Positions 39,433 to 51,319 of a DNA stretch of 64,000 nucleotides are shown piece by piece. The notes beneath the pieces are model-generated. The model ran no database searches, was not told where the DNA came from, and was given only the letters and a program-made list of their open reading frames with translations. Position 1 is the first letter of the stretch. Every line of letters begins with the position of its first letter. The DNA comes from Acidobacteriota bacterium (GTDB lineage Bacteria; Acidobacteriota; Blastocatellia; RBC074), in assembly GCA_016710075.1 (NCBI GenBank), contig JADJLO010000022.1, positions 71,271-135,270 on the forward strand. Direction: 5' to 3'. The position numbers and the translations under genes are program-made.

Positions 39433-41059
39433 TTATTTGTCGTAATAACCGCGGCGCGTGCGGACCATGGCGCCGTCGCGATTGATCCTGATTGCGACTT
39501 TTCTGTATTCCCCGTTATGTTTGAGCGTCTCGGGTGAGTAAGCGAGGCTGTAGAGGGTATGAAGTTCTGCGGCCACTCGCCGATATGCGTCATCGAGATT
39601 CTCCTCGCGCAAAGCGTTGATTACCTCTCCGCCGGTCTGTTCAGCCAGTTTTTCGAGTTGTTCCCTGGCGGCCTTGCCTTTGTCGTTGCCCAGCAAACTG
39701 CCTCCGCCAAAAAGCACTCCCAGCTTCGAAAGATCCTGCTGCGGTTTGAAATAGATTGGATAGATCGTCACATCCTCTTCCGAAGCCCTGTCCAGAAGTT
39801 CTTCGAATCGATGATCGGTTGGTGCCGATCCGACAAGAGATTCGTCCTCTCCGTCGGTCAGAACCACAATGGCTTTACGCGTATCGGGCAGCGCCTCCAA
39901 GCTGGTCCAGAGCGGTCCACATCGAATCGTAATATCTGGTTCCGCCGGCGATCTTGTTTATCTCATTGAGAGAATCTTTCAGTCTCTTTTTGTCGGTCGT
40001 GAACTCGGTCAGAGGTTTGTATTTACGAGTGAACGCGACGATTGAGATCTTGTCCTGCTGCGGCAGAGCATCGATGAAGCTGCGCGCGGATTCAACCATG
40101 GCCTTGCGTTTGCTTTTTGTGCTGCCGCTCAGATCGAGAAGCAGAATCACATTGAGCGGCGCATTTACCGGTTTGAAATGCGAGACATCCTGCTTCACCC
40201 CGTCTTCATAAACCGTAAAATCCTGGGGTTTGAGATCTATCAGAGGCAGACCTTTGCGATCCATCGCCTTGACATTGAGATTGACGAGTCGCGTTTCGAT
40301 CCGGATCGCGTTCTTATCGACCGGTACGGCCTCCGGCTCGACGTTTTTTTCGGCAACCTCAGGATTGTGATCCTCGTTTGAAGGAGATGATCCGCTCAAG
40401 GCCGGCCTGGCAGTTTGCCTGGCGGCAGTCGCGGCCGAGGGTTCGGGACTGACTGTTGCCACTGTCGAATCTGACGCTGAAGCGGTTTGAGGATCGGGCT
40501 TGAGAGCGCTGTCACGGTTTGAAGCGGTCGCTCCTGCGCCATTCCCCCGGATCGAATTACCCAGCGAGATCCCCATTAATTTGGGATTTTCCATGAACCT
40601 GGCGGCGGCCTCAGGGTTGAGCTTCGCTTCCAGCACGACCGCCTCCCGCTGATCAATGGTGACGATCGCAAACTCCATATCCTTTTTGCCCGATTGTTTC
40701 GCATAAATGAAAGTCCTGGCTCCGTCGCGCTTTGAATTGATCTGCACAAGCGGCTGCCACTGAATGCTGTAGGACTCCCTCATGACCTCGCCGAAAGAGA
40801 GATTGACAACTTTGGAATCGAAATCCTGATCTTCAAAAACGGCGAGTTTGAATCCCTTGACCCCGGCCGGCCGGATCAGCTTGATGGCGAAATTGGCAAG
40901 GCCCATAAAAGGAATCTTCGTCTTCTTTGCTCCATAGGTCTTTTCGATGTGCCTGACTACATCCTTGAAGCCCTTTCCCTTGGCCTGTGCGGAAAATCCG
41001 GGCAACAGCAACAAGGCTGCCATCACAGTAATCGTCAGCAACTTTCTTAACAAGCTCAT
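39433..41059 (-). CDS. Secreted DUF4252-like/VWFA-related fusion protein, interrupted by a one-base frameshift
   Basis: The ATG at 41059 follows AGGAGAGAGG and begins a signal peptide (LLTITVMAALLLLPGFSAQA). Residues about 30-165 look like a divergent DUF4252 domain (LANFAIKLIRP...GFKLAVFED...SGKKDMEFAIVTIDQREAVVLEAKL). After a linker comes the VWA domain (VNLNVKAMDRKG, FTVYEDG, MIDAS DLSGS). The first frame stops at 39875; the second continues EALPDTRKAIVVLTDGEDES through LHTLYSLAYSPETLKHNGEYRKVAIRI. Removing one base at 39897-39900 joins them to about 541 residues. An error or recent indel in a functional gene is likely. Confidence 0.82.
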
Positions 41060-41145
41060 GACCCTCTCTCCTGCCCCTGTTAGTTGAGAGTTGAGATTGG
41101 GTATCATCTCAACTCCCGGATCACTCATTTACTATCGTATTAGTT

Positions 41146-41718
41146 TTAGTTTCTTTTCTCTCGTTTGGCGCCGTTCCAGTTGAGATCCAGATTCCCTGGG
41201 ATGCCGAATGAGCCGCGAAGCTGTCCGATCTTTTCAGGCTCGATCGGTCCGACAACATTGACGACCATGATCTGTTTCGGATCGGTGATGAGGACTCCGA
41301 TTCCGGAGATGACATCGCCTTCGAGCATCATGAAAACCTCGACATTTTCCTTATCGCGTTTGCTGGTGACGCCGACGATGCGACTCCAACCAGGCGCCGA
41401 GAGTTGATTGCGAACCATCTGGACATCGGATTCCGCGAACTCACCAGCCTTGTCGAATTCCACGCCTTTGACATAAACACCTTTGAGTTTCGAGACGAGT
41501 TCCCTGACAGCCTGCTCATCGGCTCCCTTTCCATTGAGGAACTTCGAGGCCATTTGAAGAAGTCCCCCGTCAATTCTGACATCGATGGTTTCGACCGCTT
41601 TCGGAAACAGCCTGTCAAGCTGGTCGATCTGCAATTTGGCGGTTTGCGCCATAGCGGAAGTTCCGATTATTAAAGCAAAGAACACCGCGCTGATAATTAC
41701 CCTGGCAAATGATTTCAT
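41146..41718 (-). CDS. DUF4252 secreted protein (first copy)
   Basis: The 190-residue protein has a signal peptide (VIISAVFFALIIGTSAMAQ) and a DUF4252 domain: LQIDQLDRLFPKAVETIDVRIDGGLLQMA, KLKGVYVKGVEF, SAPGWSRIVGVTSKRDKENVEVF, ISGIGVLITDPKQIMVVNVVGPIEPEKIGQL. The domain is found in Bacteroidota and Acidobacteriota, often beside ECF sigma factors; its function is unknown. It is the third gene after the sigma factor and the putative anti-sigma. Confidence 0.88.
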   Translation of the reverse strand: MKSFARVIISAVFFALIIGTSAMAQTAKLQIDQLDRLFPKAVETIDVRIDGGLLQMASKFLNGKGADEQAVRELVSKLKGVYVKGVEFDKAGEFAESDVQMVRNQLSAPGWSRIVGVTSKRDKENVEVFMMLEGDVISGIGVLITDPKQIMVVNVVGPIEPEKIGQLRGSFGIPGNLDLNWNGAKREKRN

Positions 41719-41810
41719 GTTTTCCCTCCGACTCCTTGTTGTTTTATTTTTATTTATTCAGAACCGATTCAGGCGAAATAAAGGTTGTTGTCTCTTTTTC
41801 CGCTCGTCTT

Positions 41811-42209
41811 CTACCTGACCGACGGGTGATCGACGGTTGCCTGGACCCTCTTTTGAGCCACGTTGAGTTTTTCGCTGGCAATCTTCATGGCAAAGATCAA
41901 CTGTTCTTTAGCAGCTTCTCCCTGGGCCGCTTCGAGCATCAATCGCTGGTTTTCACGGTAACGGATAACTCCAAAGGCCGAAAAAACCATGAGGCCGGCG
42001 AGTGCACTCGCCATGGCCCAACTGACTTGCCCGGGATTGAATAATTCCAGAATCATCCTCAGGACCGATCTTTTCTCGCGAATCTTCTGGTTATTCTGCT
42101 GCCGCGTCGACTGCAGGTCATCGACACGAGCCATCAACCTTTCGGTGAATCCGGCTGACGGCTCTTCACTTCTCAGAGCGACTTTCAACTCATCATCAAA
42201 ACGGCTCAT
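41811..42209 (-). CDS. Small single-pass membrane protein, putative anti-sigma factor
   Basis: The 132-residue product starts at ATG 42209, which overlaps the sigma stop (ATGA). It has a cytoplasmic N-terminal helix region (SRFDDELKVALRSEEPSAGFTERLMARVDDL), one membrane helix (VSWAMASALAGLMVFSAFGVI) and a periplasmic helical tail. No Cys/His zinc motif is visible, so it is not a standard zf-HC2 anti-sigma. Position, coupling and topology suggest it restrains the upstream sigma factor, which is inference. Confidence 0.7.
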   Translation of the reverse strand: MSRFDDELKVALRSEEPSAGFTERLMARVDDLQSTRQQNNQKIREKRSVLRMILELFNPGQVSWAMASALAGLMVFSAFGVIRYRENQRLMLEAAQGEAAKEQLIFAMKIASEKLNVAQKRVQATVDHPSVR

Positions 42210-42781
42210 ACTTCCACCTCTCCAAAACAACGGGTTACCTTTTGACGCAAAATGACCAGCGATCGCCTCAGATGGCTTTTGACCGTATTGAGAGGCATAT
42301 CAAGAATTCTGGCGATTTCCAGTGGATCAAGGTCTTCCTGATAACGAAGCGTAACTACGATTCGGGGCGTGTCCGGCAGTGTTGCCACGATTCGGCGAAG
42401 AGTCGAACTCATCATCGTATCCGGCAGATTGTCAGGCAGATGCGAGCCGGAGGCGGACTCATTCGCCTCATCCATGCTCACGGTCTTCATCTTCTGCCTT
42501 CTGGAGTAATCGATGCACCTGTGACTGGTCACCCTGCGAAGCCAGAATTTGAGGTGATCGGGCGACTCCAGTGCCGACAAATTCCGGTAAAGATGGAGAA
42601 ACACCTCCTGAGCCAGATCTTCGGCAAGAGCCGAGTCGCGGAAGAAATTCCGGGCGATACTGAAGACCATTCCCTGATGCTCCCGCACCAGAGCGGCAAA
42701 AGCCGACTGATCACCGTATTTAGCCTTCTTCAGATTCTCCTCTAACGACAATTCCATCGTCGTCGTATCCGGCTGCTCCAT
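42206..42781 (-). CDS. ECF sigma-70 family RNA polymerase sigma factor
   Basis: From ATG 42781 (GAGG upstream) the product is 191 residues; an in-frame TTG at 42835 would add 18. Region 2 shows AFAALVREHQGMVFSIARNFF...AEDLAQEVFLHLYRNL and FKFW-like LKFWLRRVTSHRCIDYSRR. Region 4 shows LPDTPRIVVTLRYQEDLDPLEIARILDMPLNTVKSHLRRSL. It heads an operon of a small membrane protein, two DUF4252 proteins and a DUF4252/VWA fusion, which it may itself activate. Confidence 0.92.
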   Translation of the reverse strand: MEQPDTTTMELSLEENLKKAKYGDQSAFAALVREHQGMVFSIARNFFRDSALAEDLAQEVFLHLYRNLSALESPDHLKFWLRRVTSHRCIDYSRRQKMKTVSMDEANESASGSHLPDNLPDTMMSSTLRRIVATLPDTPRIVVTLRYQEDLDPLEIARILDMPLNTVKSHLRRSLVILRQKVTRCFGEVEV

Positions 42782-43089
42782 CGCTACCTCGTTTTCGTTC
42801 TCGATCAATCGATCATTTCGTTTCTCACCTGCCAATACGAACGGAATATGACCCTGGAGTGCAAAAAGTTGACTCCTCTGCAGAAATATATCCCGGCCGA
42901 TAATTAGTGAATCGAGGAGCCTCCGGTTCCATCTCTGAAATAATCAACCATTCGCATCATCTTTCTGACTCTTTTTTTTACAACCTTGACGCCGCTGGAA
43001 AGCGCGTGCTAAGTTTTGTTTCCAACTGATTCAACTCCCGTCATAATAAACTTTTCTTCTGCACGGAGACCATAAAAGAGGTAATTAAA
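42782..43089. other. 308-bp divergent promoter region between the sigma gene and gcvT
   Basis: No gene is present. A plus-strand TTGACG (42986-42991) with TAAGTT (43010-43015, 18-bp spacer, preceded by TG) is a possible gcvT promoter. I looked for glycine riboswitch landmarks and found none. Confidence 0.45.
42986..43015 (+). promoter_or_regulatory. Possible promoter of the glycine cleavage operon
   Basis: TTGACG (-35) and TAAGTT (-10) with an 18-bp spacer and an extended TG motif, about 75 bp before the gcvT start. The -10 match is weak. Confidence 0.4.
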
Positions 43090-44196
43090 GTGTCGAGCAC
43101 GCAACTAAAAAAGACCGCACTCAACGAGACCCATCGAAAATATGGCGGCAGAATGATCGACTTCGGCGGCTGGGATATGCCGGTTCAGTATCCGGCCGGG
43201 ACAATTGAGGAACACCTGGCGGTTCGAACAGCCGTTGGCGTTTTTGATGTCTCGCACATGGGAGAGCTGGAGGTTCGCGGCCCGCAGGCTCTCGACATGA
43301 TTCAGCACGTCACGACCAACGATGCCTCGAAACTGGGTGACGGACAGATCCAGTACTCTGGCCTGACCTATCCTGAGGGCACTTTCGTTGATGATATTCT
43401 GGTCCACCGATTCGGTCCTGATCATTATTTCATCTGCGTCAACGCCTCGAATACCGACAAGGATTTCGACTGGATCCGCCAGCATGCTGGTGATTACAAC
43501 GCAGAAGTTACCAACCTGAGCGCTCACTATTCCCAGATTGCGATTCAGGGGCCAAAGGCCATCGAAACCCTTCAACCACTGGTCGATCTGGAACTCAACG
43601 AGATCAAGTATTACTGGTTCAGACAGGGAAAGATTGACGGAGTTCCGGCCATCATCTCAAGAACCGGGTACACCGGCGAGGACGGATTCGAAATTTATTT
43701 CACTCCCTCCGAATCCGATCGGATCTGGGACAAAATCTTCGAGAGCGGAAAGCGTCACAAGATTCTCCCCTGCGGTCTTGCTGCCAGAAACACCTTGAGA
43801 CTTGAAGCCAAAATGACGCTTTACGGCAATGACATAGACAATACAACCACGGTTCTTGAAGCCGACCTGGGATGGATCTGCAAACTGGCTAAAGGCGATT
43901 TCATCGGCAGGGACAGATTGCTGGAACAGAAAGAAAAGGGCCTGACCAGAAAACTGGTCGGTTTCGAGGTCACCGACAAAGGTATAGCCAGGGATCATAA
44001 CCCGATTTACATTGGTGGTGCAGAAGTTGGAATGGTCACATCGGGCAGCCCGGCCCCTTTCCTGAAAAAGAATATCGGGCTGGCCTATCTGCCTATCGAA
44101 CACACTGCAATCGGCACAAAATTCGAGATCGATGTCAGGGGACGCAGACTCAATGCCGAGGTCGTCCCGACACCGTTCTATAAACGAAGCAAATGA
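43090..44196 (+). CDS. gcvT: Glycine cleavage system T protein (aminomethyltransferase)
   Basis: GcvT transfers the methylene group from the aminomethyl-lipoyl H protein to tetrahydrofolate, releasing ammonia. The 368-residue length is normal. Motifs are YGGRMIDFGGWDMPVQY, VGVFDVSHMGELEVRG, the TGYTGEDGFEIYF signature and GLAARNTLRLEAKMTLYGNDID. The start is a GTG at 43090 with GAGG 9 nt upstream. It is the first gene of the complete set gcvT-gcvH-gcvPA-gcvPB. Confidence 0.97.
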   Translation: MSSTQLKKTALNETHRKYGGRMIDFGGWDMPVQYPAGTIEEHLAVRTAVGVFDVSHMGELEVRGPQALDMIQHVTTNDASKLGDGQIQYSGLTYPEGTFVDDILVHRFGPDHYFICVNASNTDKDFDWIRQHAGDYNAEVTNLSAHYSQIAIQGPKAIETLQPLVDLELNEIKYYWFRQGKIDGVPAIISRTGYTGEDGFEIYFTPSESDRIWDKIFESGKRHKILPCGLAARNTLRLEAKMTLYGNDIDNTTTVLEADLGWICKLAKGDFIGRDRLLEQKEKGLTRKLVGFEVTDKGIARDHNPIYIGGAEVGMVTSGSPAPFLKKNIGLAYLPIEHTAIGTKFEIDVRGRRLNAEVVPTPFYKRSK

Positions 44197-44310
44197 TCAG
44201 ACTTGAGTCCTGCCTTCAGGCGGAACTCCTGTCTGGCAACACTTCCACGAACTTTTTGACACAGTTCAGTTAAGAAAGAACTTTACAATTCATCATTCAG
44301 AGAGGACGAA

Positions 44311-44706
44311 ATGGCAGAATATCCAGAGGAACTGCATTTTACCAAAGATCACGAATGGATTCGCGTTGAAGGCGAAGTGGGAACCGTGGGAATCACCGGG
44401 TTCGCATCAGAGCAATTGGGAGATGTAGTTCACGTTCAACTCCCCCGCGTTGGCGAGAAGTTCGCCGCACACGATACATTCGGAGAAGTCGAATCAGTCA
44501 AGACCTTCAGCGAGTTATATACTCCGGTTTCCGGCGAGATCATTGAAGTCAATGAACAACTGGCCGATGCGCCTGAACTGGTCAACACCTCGCCATACGG
44601 CGACGGCTGGATGGCCAAAATGAAATTGAGCGATGCAAGCGAGATCGACAAACTTCTGACATCGAAGGAATACGAAGACTTCGTCGAGTCTCAAAAAGAA
44701 GAATAA
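44311..44706 (+). CDS. gcvH: Glycine cleavage system H protein
   Basis: This lipoyl carrier shuttles the aminomethyl intermediate between the P, T and L proteins. It has 131 residues with the lipoylation site Lys64 in GEVESVKTFSELYTPVSGEI. The N-terminal KDHEWIRVEGEVGTVGITGFASEQLGDVV is also diagnostic. It is preceded by GAGAGGA and lies 114 bp after gcvT. A dihydrolipoamide dehydrogenase is not in the window. Confidence 0.97.
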   Translation: MAEYPEELHFTKDHEWIRVEGEVGTVGITGFASEQLGDVVHVQLPRVGEKFAAHDTFGEVESVKTFSELYTPVSGEIIEVNEQLADAPELVNTSPYGDGWMAKMKLSDASEIDKLLTSKEYEDFVESQKEE

Positions 44707-44721
44707 ACCCCAGCGTCATCG

Positions 44722-44756
44722 ATGCCGGCAAACGGACTCAATGCCCGGGCCGGCAT
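44722..44756 (+). promoter_or_regulatory. Intercistronic stem between gcvH and gcvPA
   Basis: ATGCCGGC (44722-44729) pairs with GCCGGCAT (44749-44756). No T-run follows, so it may stabilise or process the gcv mRNA and is not a full terminator. Confidence 0.4.
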
Positions 44757-44797
44757 AGCTGCCGCTCTAAAACCAAAAGGAAGTAGAAGAAAAAGAG

Positions 44798-46150
44798 ATG
44801 CGTTACATTCCTAATTCGGCTCCGGAGCGAGAGTCGATGTTACGCGAGATGGGCCTTGAGTCAGTCGCCGATCTTTTCAAAGGGATTCCCGAACATCTCC
44901 AGTTGAAGCGTCCACTCAACCTGCCTCCGGCGCTTTCAGAAACCGAGACACTCAGTTATTTCCGTAACCTTGCCGAAGATAACACGACACACATCACCGG
45001 CGTGAGAATGAGTTCATTTCTCGGAGCGGGCGCCTACGATCATTTCATCCCGACTATCATCGACACTCTGATATCACGTTCGGAATTTTACACATCATAT
45101 ACTCCATATCAGCCAGAGATCAGTCAGGGAACGCTTCAGGCGATCTTCGAGTACCAGACGATGATCTGCGAACTTACCGGCATGGATGTATCGAATGCCT
45201 CGCTTTATGACGGCTCAACTGCCACAGCGGAAGCAGTGCTCATGGCAGAGCGCGTCACCGGGCGGACCAAGGTTGCAATCGCCAATAATCTGCACCCCGA
45301 ATATCACCAGGTCGTGGATACATACATCCGCAATGCGGGGATCACCAAGGTCGATCTTCCATATGACGAGAAGACGGGAGCGATGACGCCGGAGTCTCTC
45401 GCCGGACTGGGAGAGGACATCGCGGCGGTGATCGTTCAGTCGCCTAATTTCTTCGGCGGCGTCGAGGAGCTTCAGAAGCTCGCTGACGCAACGCACAAGA
45501 TCGGAGCGCTGTTCGTCGTGGTCGTGGCGGAAGCCATCAGCCTCGGCCTGCTTCAGGCGCCGGGCAAAGCCGGCGCCGACATCGTCTGCGGCGAGGCTCA
45601 ATCCTTCGGCATTCCCATCTCGTTCGGCGGGTCATACTGCGGATTTTTCGCCTGCCGCGAAAAATACCAGCGGCAGATTCCTGGACGGCTGGTGGGGCTG
45701 GCTCAGGATGAAAAAGGTCGCGGAGGCTATGTCCTGACCCTGGCGACGCGCGAACAGCACATTCGTCGCGAGAAGGCCACCTCAAACATCTGCACCAATC
45801 AGGGTCTCTACGCGCTGATGGCCACGATCTATCTTTCGACGATGGGCCGGCGGGGAATGCGCGAAGTCGCCGAACAGAATCTGCAGAAGACTCATTTCAC
45901 CGCAAGCCGGATCAGCAGGCTCAAAGGCTTCAGCCTGAAATTCACCGGTCAGTTCTTCAATGAATTTGTCGTCACCTGTCCGAAACCCGCAGAGGGGATC
46001 CTGACGGCTCTCAGGCAGAAGAAGATCATCGGCGGCCTCGACCTCTCGCGATTCTTCCCGGGGATGAAGAACGAGCTGCTGATCTGCGTGACTGAGACGA
46101 CTACCAGAGAAGAGATCGATGCTCTCATCGACGAACTCGGTCAAATGTAA
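44798..46150 (+). CDS. gcvPA: Glycine dehydrogenase (decarboxylating) subunit 1
   Basis: This is the N-terminal half of the P protein in organisms with a split glycine decarboxylase. The 450-residue length is normal. Motifs include MRYIPNSAPERESMLREMG, FLGAGAYDHFIP, YTPYQPEISQGTLQAIFEYQT, NASLYDGSTATAEA, FGGSYCGFFAC and the C-terminal MKNELLICVTE. It lacks the PLP-binding lysine, which is on subunit 2. It is followed after 66 bp by gcvPB. Confidence 0.97.
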   Translation: MRYIPNSAPERESMLREMGLESVADLFKGIPEHLQLKRPLNLPPALSETETLSYFRNLAEDNTTHITGVRMSSFLGAGAYDHFIPTIIDTLISRSEFYTSYTPYQPEISQGTLQAIFEYQTMICELTGMDVSNASLYDGSTATAEAVLMAERVTGRTKVAIANNLHPEYHQVVDTYIRNAGITKVDLPYDEKTGAMTPESLAGLGEDIAAVIVQSPNFFGGVEELQKLADATHKIGALFVVVVAEAISLGLLQAPGKAGADIVCGEAQSFGIPISFGGSYCGFFACREKYQRQIPGRLVGLAQDEKGRGGYVLTLATREQHIRREKATSNICTNQGLYALMATIYLSTMGRRGMREVAEQNLQKTHFTASRISRLKGFSLKFTGQFFNEFVVTCPKPAEGILTALRQKKIIGGLDLSRFFPGMKNELLICVTETTTREEIDALIDELGQM

Positions 46151-46216
46151 AGAAATGTCTTGACATGCACTGGGTGCGGACGATGACTTTCGGGCATCCG
46201 TGTTAGAGGAAAAGCT

Positions 46217-47734
46217 GTGATCAGAAAAGTAACCACTCATATAAATCAGAACGAAGGGACAATCTTCGAGCGCTCTCGCCCAGGCCGTGAGGGCTACAAG
46301 CTGGCGGCTCTGGACGTCGAAGCAGCGGATCTTGCGGCAATCATCGACAGCAAGTATTTGAGAGACGATGATCTGGCGGGGCTGCCGGAAGTCAGCGAAG
46401 TCGATGTAGTCAGGCACTTCACCAGAATTTCGACGTGGAATTACGCGGTCGATCTCGGGATGTATCCTCTGGGCTCCTGCACCATGAAATACAATCCCAA
46501 GCTCAACGAGAAGGTTTCCAGATTCGACGGGTTCGCCTCAGCGCACCCCTACACTCCGGATGAGATTTCCCAGGGCAATCTCAAATTGATGAAGGTGCTG
46601 GAAGAAGCGCTTTCCGAAATCACCGGCCTCGCCGCGGTGAGCCTGCAACCCGCGGCTGGCGCTCAGGGCGAGATGACGGGGCTGATGGTCATCCGCAAGT
46701 GCCTTGAGACGCGTGGAAATGCGCGAAAGATCGTGCTCGTGCCGGATTCTGCGACTGGAACCAACCCCGCCAGCGCGGCCATTTGCGGATATCAGGTCAA
46801 GACCATCAAATCGGGCGCCAACGGCGGCGTCGACATCGAGAACCTCCGCCAGATCGTCAACGAGGACGTGGCGGCGCTGATGCTTACCAATCCCTCGACT
46901 CTGGGGATGTTCGAGGAGAACATCGAAGAGGTCTGCCGGATACTTCACGATGCCGGCGGCTTCGTGTACATGGACGGAGCCAACATGAATGCGCTTGTCG
47001 GCGTCACGCGTCCGGGCGACCTTGGAGTCGATGTCATCCACCTCAACCTGCACAAGACGTTTTCGACGCCGCACGGCGGCGGCGGTCCCGGTGCCGGCCC
47101 AATCGCAGTCACCAGCGAACTCGAACAATTCCTTCCCTTCCCCAGAATCCTGGAGGTGTCAGACGGCAAGGGCGGGAAGCTCTTTCGCGTCGAATACAAC
47201 TGCCCGCAATCGGTTGGAAGGGTCCGCGCATTTTTCGGCAACTTCTCGGTTCTGGTCCGGGCTCTCTGCTACATCGTCTCGCTCGGCCCGGATGGCCTTC
47301 GCGAAGCGACCGAGACGGCGGTGCTCAATGCTAACTATATCGCCCATCACCTGCAGTCGGATTATGAAGTTGGATTCCACGGCAAACCCCTGCACGAGGT
47401 GATCTTCAGCGATAAGCGGCAGCAGAAGTTCGGGGTTCATACCATCGACATAGCCAAGCGTCTGATCGATTACGGATTTCATCCGATGACTGTCTACTTT
47501 CCTCTGATCGTTCCCGGAGCGATGATGATCGAGCCGACCGAGAGCGAGGGGCGAGAAGAGCTAGACCTTTTCATTGATGCCATGCGATCGATCGCACGCG
47601 AGGCCGAGGAGACTCCAGACCTCGTCAAATCGGCGCCTCACAACACCAGAATCGGCAGACTCGATGAGGCAGCCGCCGCCAGAAAACCCATCCTCAGATG
47701 GAAACCGGCTTCGGCAGCCGCCGGACAGAGCTAA
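46217..47734 (+). CDS. gcvPB: Glycine dehydrogenase (decarboxylating) subunit 2
   Basis: The PLP-bearing half of the P protein decarboxylates glycine and loads the methylamine on H protein. It has 505 residues and a GTG start at 46217 with GAGG upstream. It shows LGSCTMKYNPKLNE, LQPAAGAQGEMTGL, MLTNPSTLGMFE and the Schiff-base Lys280 in HLNLHKTFSTPHGGGGPGAG. The C-terminus (RKPILRW) is normal. A strong terminator follows, closing the operon. Confidence 0.97.
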   Translation: MIRKVTTHINQNEGTIFERSRPGREGYKLAALDVEAADLAAIIDSKYLRDDDLAGLPEVSEVDVVRHFTRISTWNYAVDLGMYPLGSCTMKYNPKLNEKVSRFDGFASAHPYTPDEISQGNLKLMKVLEEALSEITGLAAVSLQPAAGAQGEMTGLMVIRKCLETRGNARKIVLVPDSATGTNPASAAICGYQVKTIKSGANGGVDIENLRQIVNEDVAALMLTNPSTLGMFEENIEEVCRILHDAGGFVYMDGANMNALVGVTRPGDLGVDVIHLNLHKTFSTPHGGGGPGAGPIAVTSELEQFLPFPRILEVSDGKGGKLFRVEYNCPQSVGRVRAFFGNFSVLVRALCYIVSLGPDGLREATETAVLNANYIAHHLQSDYEVGFHGKPLHEVIFSDKRQQKFGVHTIDIAKRLIDYGFHPMTVYFPLIVPGAMMIEPTESEGREELDLFIDAMRSIAREAEETPDLVKSAPHNTRIGRLDEAAAARKPILRWKPASAAAGQS

Positions 47735-47757
47735 AGCTTCTACCCGGGATCTCAACA

Positions 47758-47815
47758 ATAAACGGAACAGACTGGAGCACTCAGATTGCTGCCGTCTGTT
47801 CCGTTTATCTGTTTT
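47758..47815 (+). terminator. Terminator of the gcv operon
   Basis: A perfect 15-bp inverted repeat, ATAAACGGAACAGAC (47758-47772) and GTCTGTTCCGTTTAT (47794-47808), is followed by CTGTTTTA. It starts 23 bp after the gcvPB stop. Confidence 0.85.
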
Positions 47816-48006
47816 ACTTGAGAAGATCCATTATTCCGGCGAGGAAGATTCACCACAGAGTTCCTTTATTTGCCCTCCCCCCTCCCACCCCCGGTGAATG
47901 ACTGAATAGTTTCTTTTTGATTACCCCATTACAAAAAACTCGAATGAAAGGTAAAATCATCTTTCACTGGTGTTATCAGCTTAATGCTTTTAGTGGGAAA
48001 AGAATT

Positions 48007-48480
48007 ATGGCGATTACAAATCCGTTAAATCCGCTTTCGAAGGATGTGGCCGAACAACTCAGGGAACAGATGCGGCGAATGCTGGTGCGACTGGACGAGT
48101 TGAGAGCCCTGGCATCAAGCCCCAGCTCATGGATACCGCCTGTGGATGTCTGCGAGAAAGATGATGCCGTATTTGTCCACGTGGAGTTGCCCGGAGTCTC
48201 ACTCAATAATCTGCGCGTCACCCTGCTCGACAGTGTTCTAAAGATCGAAGGCAGGAAAGAACGCGAAGCCCCGATCGGTAGTCAGGTTCCCGCTTCCGAT
48301 CGACCGATCCGCTTCATCTGCCTGGAAAGGACCTATGGGACCTTCGCTTTCAATATCTCGCTCAAGTGGCCGATCGACTCAGAGGGTATTCAGGCAAAAA
48401 TGACCGATGGCATTCTCGAAATAAGACTGCCGAAAGCCCAAAGCTGCGGCAGAGAAATTGAAATCGGCATCACTGAGTGA
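48007..48480 (+). CDS. Hsp20/alpha-crystallin family small heat shock protein
   Basis: The ATG at 48007 gives 157 residues; upstream Met codons extend the frame with non-family sequence. The alpha-crystallin domain runs about 38-150: WIPPVDVCEKDDAVFVHVELPGVSLNNLRVTL, LKIEGRKERE, FICLERTYGTFAFNISL, and the closing ILEIRLPK. The conserved A-x-x-x-N-G-V/L-L motif appears as AKMTDGILEI. Small Hsps hold unfolded proteins for refolding or degradation; the next gene is the Lon protease, a fitting partner. Confidence 0.93.
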   Translation: MAITNPLNPLSKDVAEQLREQMRRMLVRLDELRALASSPSSWIPPVDVCEKDDAVFVHVELPGVSLNNLRVTLLDSVLKIEGRKEREAPIGSQVPASDRPIRFICLERTYGTFAFNISLKWPIDSEGIQAKMTDGILEIRLPKAQSCGREIEIGITE

Positions 48481-48571
48481 CCTGCGAAGTTCAAATTTGA
48501 AGATGAACGCACTAACAACATCAGGGTGGGTGCATTAAAACAGTTTTTCAAAAAATAATCGATAAACGACT

Positions 48572-50976
<2,405 letters not shown>

Positions 50977-51006
<30 letters not shown>

Positions 51007-51315
51007 AGATAAGTTGTCAGTTGCCAGTAGTCAGTAGTAAATTGAGCGCCAAAGGCCGATAATCGCCAGGGGTTGAGGCGAGGCCGAGTGAAGCCCCTGG
51101 TAGAGTGTGGATGTCTCACCAGCCCTGAAAGGGCGTCACTGCTGATCACAACTCTGCGTCCCTTTCAGGGCCGCTCAACATAACCAACATTACCAGGGGC
51201 TTCGCCCTGGCTTTTTTCTAGTCGCCGCTTCGCGGCTCAAATGGCCTTGTCCTGATCCTGAACCGTTATACGCCTGAGCAGTTACTGATAACTTATCTTT
51301 AGACTTTAGACTTAC
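50977..51315. repeat. Palindrome-rich intergenic element with terminal inverted repeats (REP/MITE-like)
   Basis: Heptads AAAGTTC, AAAGTCC (twice) and AAAGTTT (50977-51004) lead to AAAGATAAGTT (51005-51015), which is perfectly inverted as AACTTATCTTT at 51290-51300, followed by CTTTAGA heptads. Inside are CCAGGGG/CCCCTGG (51066-51072 with 51094-51100), the 12-bp pair GCCCTGAAAGGG/CCCTTTCAGGGC (51122-51133 with 51160-51171), and a terminator hairpin. There is no ORF inside. The layout suggests a non-autonomous mobile or REP-type element; no transposase is nearby. Confidence 0.6.
51193..51218 (+). terminator. Intrinsic terminator downstream of lon
   Basis: CCAGGG (51193-51198) and CCCTGG (51205-51210) close a GCTTCG loop, followed by CTTTTTTCT. 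It lies on the plus strand within the palindromic element, 187 bp after the lon stop. Confidence 0.75.
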
Positions 51316-51319
51316 GTGT

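Noticed and set aside
42782..43089. Glycine riboswitch upstream of gcvT
   Set aside because: The conserved aptamer landmarks were looked for and not found.
45782..46417. 211-aa minus-strand open frame across the gcvPA/gcvPB border
   Set aside because: It is antisense to conserved gcvP coding sequence.
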